Shown: positions 62,290 to 64,000 of the stretch, one piece after another
Numbering within the stretch: position 1 is the first letter of the stretch
Layout: every line of letters begins with the position of its first letter
Assembly: GCA_963575745.1 (NCBI GenBank)
Contig: CAUYUJ010014561.1
Location: 290,891-354,890 of the forward strand
DNA length: 64,000 nucleotides
Source: Prorocentrum cordatum
Taxonomy: Eukaryota; Sar; Dinophyceae; Prorocentrales; Prorocentraceae
Direction of reading: 5' to 3'
Position numbers and translations under genes: made by a program
The notes under the pieces: generated by a model
What the model saw: the letters and a program-made list of their open reading frames with translations, nothing else
Database searches by the model: none
Told to the model about the DNA's origin: nothing

Positions 62290-62520
62290 TCTTCTCCTGG
62301 CGGATGTCGCACTTGTGTGGGGCGCGCAACTACGGCGCGAGAGATGCCGTCCGTGGTCTGCCTCGTCTGCGGTGCCACTGCGGCGGTGCGGCCCGACGGC
62401 TTCAGGAAGGGGTGCCGCCTGGAAGCGCCAAGGACAAGAGCGTGCAGTCTCGACAAACCCCGTATGCCCGCCGTGCCGCTCGCCGACGCCGTGCTGATCC
62501 GCCTGGAGCCGCTGGGCTGA
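62290..62520 (+). CDS. Possible exon with CxxC motif (low confidence)
   Basis: In one plus-strand frame CRTCVGRATTAREMPSVVCL, then VCGATAAVRPDGFRKGCRLE and ADAVLIRLEPLG run to a TGA. CLVCG followed by a Cys 14 residues later loosely resembles the WCxxC modules at 35493 and 41523, but the Trp and the PC pair are missing. The other five frames are also open in part because of GC content. Confidence 0.25.
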   Translation, partial: SSPGGCRTCVGRATTAREMPSVVCLVCGATAAVRPDGFRKGCRLEAPRTRACSLDKPRMPAVPLADAVLIRLEPLG

Positions 62521-63420
62521 GTGGCATGGCGTGCGACAAAGCCTGCGCTCTGTCGAGCCGCTGGCGCTGCGCAGGGGCTCGTGCTCTCCGCCGCGCGCCA
62601 GCTCGCCTTCCCCCTCGCCCTCCTCGCTCTGCCCCTGCTCCTCCTGCTCCGCCTCTCCACGCTGGCTGGATTCAGATCGGCGAAGACCGTGGCGTCAATC
62701 CTGCTCCGCCTCCTCGCCCTCCTTCTTGCCATCCCCCTCGCCCCTCCCCTCGCCTTCTCCGCCCGACGCGCTCCTCCCCCCGCCTCTCCTCCTCGGCCTC
62801 CTCCCGCGCCCCCTCCTCCCCTTCACAAGGAAACTTGTCCGTGCCCTCGAAAGGGCCGACACAACAGGGGCGGGGCCAACCGCCTGGCGGCCACTCTGGG
62901 GGGAGGGGAGGGGACATGCTCATCCACGCCCAGGTCAGAACGAGGGCTCCCGCTCCTCCAACTCCTCCAGGAATTCGTGTCCTTGTCTGTTTGAGGTCTA
63001 TTAAACTGCCCCCCAACAAAAAGCTGCCCGTCCCCGATCAAAAGGGCGCGCGGTGAGGAACGGTGCAGGTCATGCCGCCGCCAAGAGGGAGGGCAGGGGC
63101 CGCCGCCGCGCAGCCGCCGAGGCAAAGGAACGGCAAATCACTCTTCCTCCTCCTCCTCCTGTTTCTCCTCCTCCTCCTCCTCCCCCTCCTCCTCCATTGC
63201 CTGTCCTCCTGGCACCACCGTCCTACGTCCTCCTTCTCCTCCCCCGCCTTCCTCTGCCCCCCTCTCTTCTTTCTACAATTCAACAGTATGAATACTACTC
63301 TCCTCTCTCTCCTGGTGGCGTCCGGGAAATGTCTGGCCCCCGTCCGCGTACTGTTTTTTTACACACCGAATTCCCAGTCGCTGGGTTTTCGCTTGGGTTT
63401 ATGTTCAAAAAGCTGCTCTT
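62521..63420. other. No gene; CTCCTC tract at 63130-63195
   Basis: Pyrimidine-rich and GC-rich sequence with artefactual Pro, Ser or Arg frames. No motif is recognised. Confidence 0.45.
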
Positions 63421-63960
63421 GCTGAATCGCTGGCCTCATGTTTGGGCTACCGCTCATTCCGAATCGTGCTCCCGCTGCAGCGCTGGCCTCATTTCCGCGC
63501 TTCCGCTCGTCCCGAATCGTGCTCCCGATGCAGCGCTGGCGTCATTGTTTCCAGTGCCATATCACGGCATGGTTTTCGGTCCTTCCAAATGGGCCAACAG
63601 CAACTGGAGCATGACCTTCCGAACAAAAACCTCGGAAGTGCGTACACGTTCGGTGTCGATTCGTTGATTTTTTGGGCCGCAACGCCCCCCCGCACTTTTG
63701 GGCGTCGCCACGCCATGCTATGTCAGGCTACGCGTCTAAACTTTCGCGTTTCCGCGCTTGGATGTTGTTGATCTTCTGTTCTCGCTGAAGCGCTGGTCTC
63801 ATCTTCGGGCTACCGCTCGTCTCGAATCGTGCTCCCGCTGCAGCGCTGGCCTCATTTCCGCGCTTCCGCTCGTCTCGAATCGTGCTCCCACTGCAGCGCT
63901 GGCGTCATTATTTCCAGCGCCATGCCACGGCATGGTTTTCGGTCCTTCCAAGTAGGCCCC
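63421..63960 (+). repeat. 175-bp direct repeat (period ~363) with internal ~60-bp units
   Basis: 63421-63595 and 63784-63958 agree through CTACCGCTCGT, GAATCGTGCTCCCGCTGCAG, CGCTGGCCTCATTTCCGCGC and CACGGCATGGTTTTCGGTCC. Inside each block GAATCGTGCTCCC, then TGCAGCGCTGGC occurs twice about 60 bp apart. The same core appears at 14866-14920 and 16243-16290. A short T-run and unique sequence separate the two blocks. Confidence 0.85.
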
Positions 63961-64000
63961 GAAATTAGGAAACTGGAATCCCGAACAACACATCCGAAGT

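Noticed and set aside
60879-63056. 725-codon plus-strand frame
   Set aside because: Mostly poly-Gly, poly-Arg, poly-Pro and poly-Ser from trinucleotide arrays; kept open by repeat periodicity of three.
1-64000. CRISPR arrays, rRNA genes, bacterial operons
   Set aside because: Tandem repeats here have no unique equal-length spacers, no rRNA core sequence is recognisable, and there are no ribosome-binding sites or gene clusters of bacterial type.
1-64000. Dinoflagellate spliced-leader genes or relics
   Set aside because: I looked for the conserved CCATTTTGGCTCAAG core on both strands and saw only partial matches (for example GCTGGCTCAAG near 52568), which are too short to count. An exact search would settle it.

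Overview
The window looks like nuclear DNA of a dinoflagellate alga. The evidence is GC-rich sequence, very many trinucleotide arrays (GGA/TCC, GAT/ATC, GTC/GAC), and small coding islands separated by introns full of these arrays. It also contains several decayed copies of a retroelement ORF whose C-terminal half (CCHC zinc knuckle, RNase H, a WCxxC module) I associate with dinoflagellate genomes. That assignment is inference from style, because no rRNA, intact tRNA or spliced-leader gene is present. One fixed 100-N scaffold gap lies at 13913-14012. Most long open frames in the window are artefacts of trinucleotide arrays and are not annotated.

Likely host genes, all on the minus strand: (1) gene A, 8571-11413, at least four exons with two in-frame junctions that can be read directly, encoding an unrecognised protein with a hydrophobic C-terminal part; (2) gene B, 12313-13348, two exons of a glycosyltransferase with GxxGN and HxRxGD motifs (GT11/fucosyltransferase-like); (3) an RS/Lys-rich protein, 17860-18497, in which a 25-bp exon segment is exactly duplicated in frame on both sides of an acidic-repeat tract; (4) a protein built from N/F/W-rich tandem repeats, 47610-48261; (5) a poorly resolved multi-segment locus, 56385-59223.

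Mobile DNA dominates the rest. Retroelement relics lie at 22860-23960 (+), 33765-35660 (+), 41470-41730 (+), 46134-47620 (-, endonuclease domain) and 49190-50486 (-). A PIF1-like helicase tail is at 26465-26730 (+). At least six short non-autonomous inverted-repeat elements can be delimited by eye. One (2355-2605) has an 8-9 bp target-site duplication. Two copies of another family sit at 4239-4416 and 21531-21736. One (43308-43484) is nested inside a larger foldback element. One (24140-24962) carries a CCCCACTGT minisatellite between its inverted repeats. Several further dispersed repeats recur two to five times, including a CCCAAGAGG-type minisatellite on both strands.

Region by region: 1-7800 is minisatellite, dispersed repeats and foldback elements; 7860-13350 holds genes A and B; 13360-22840 is duplicated repeats, the RS-rich gene and long purine/pyrimidine-switching tracts; 22860-26730 is a retroelement relic, the minisatellite element, a 160-bp tandem array and the helicase tail; 26730-33720 is low-complexity DNA; 33765-45920 is retroelement relic, minisatellite, GAT arrays and nested foldbacks; 46075-50486 is endonuclease, repeat protein and RNase H relic; 50490-64000 is GGA and GTC arrays, the unresolved minus-strand locus and short tandem repeats.
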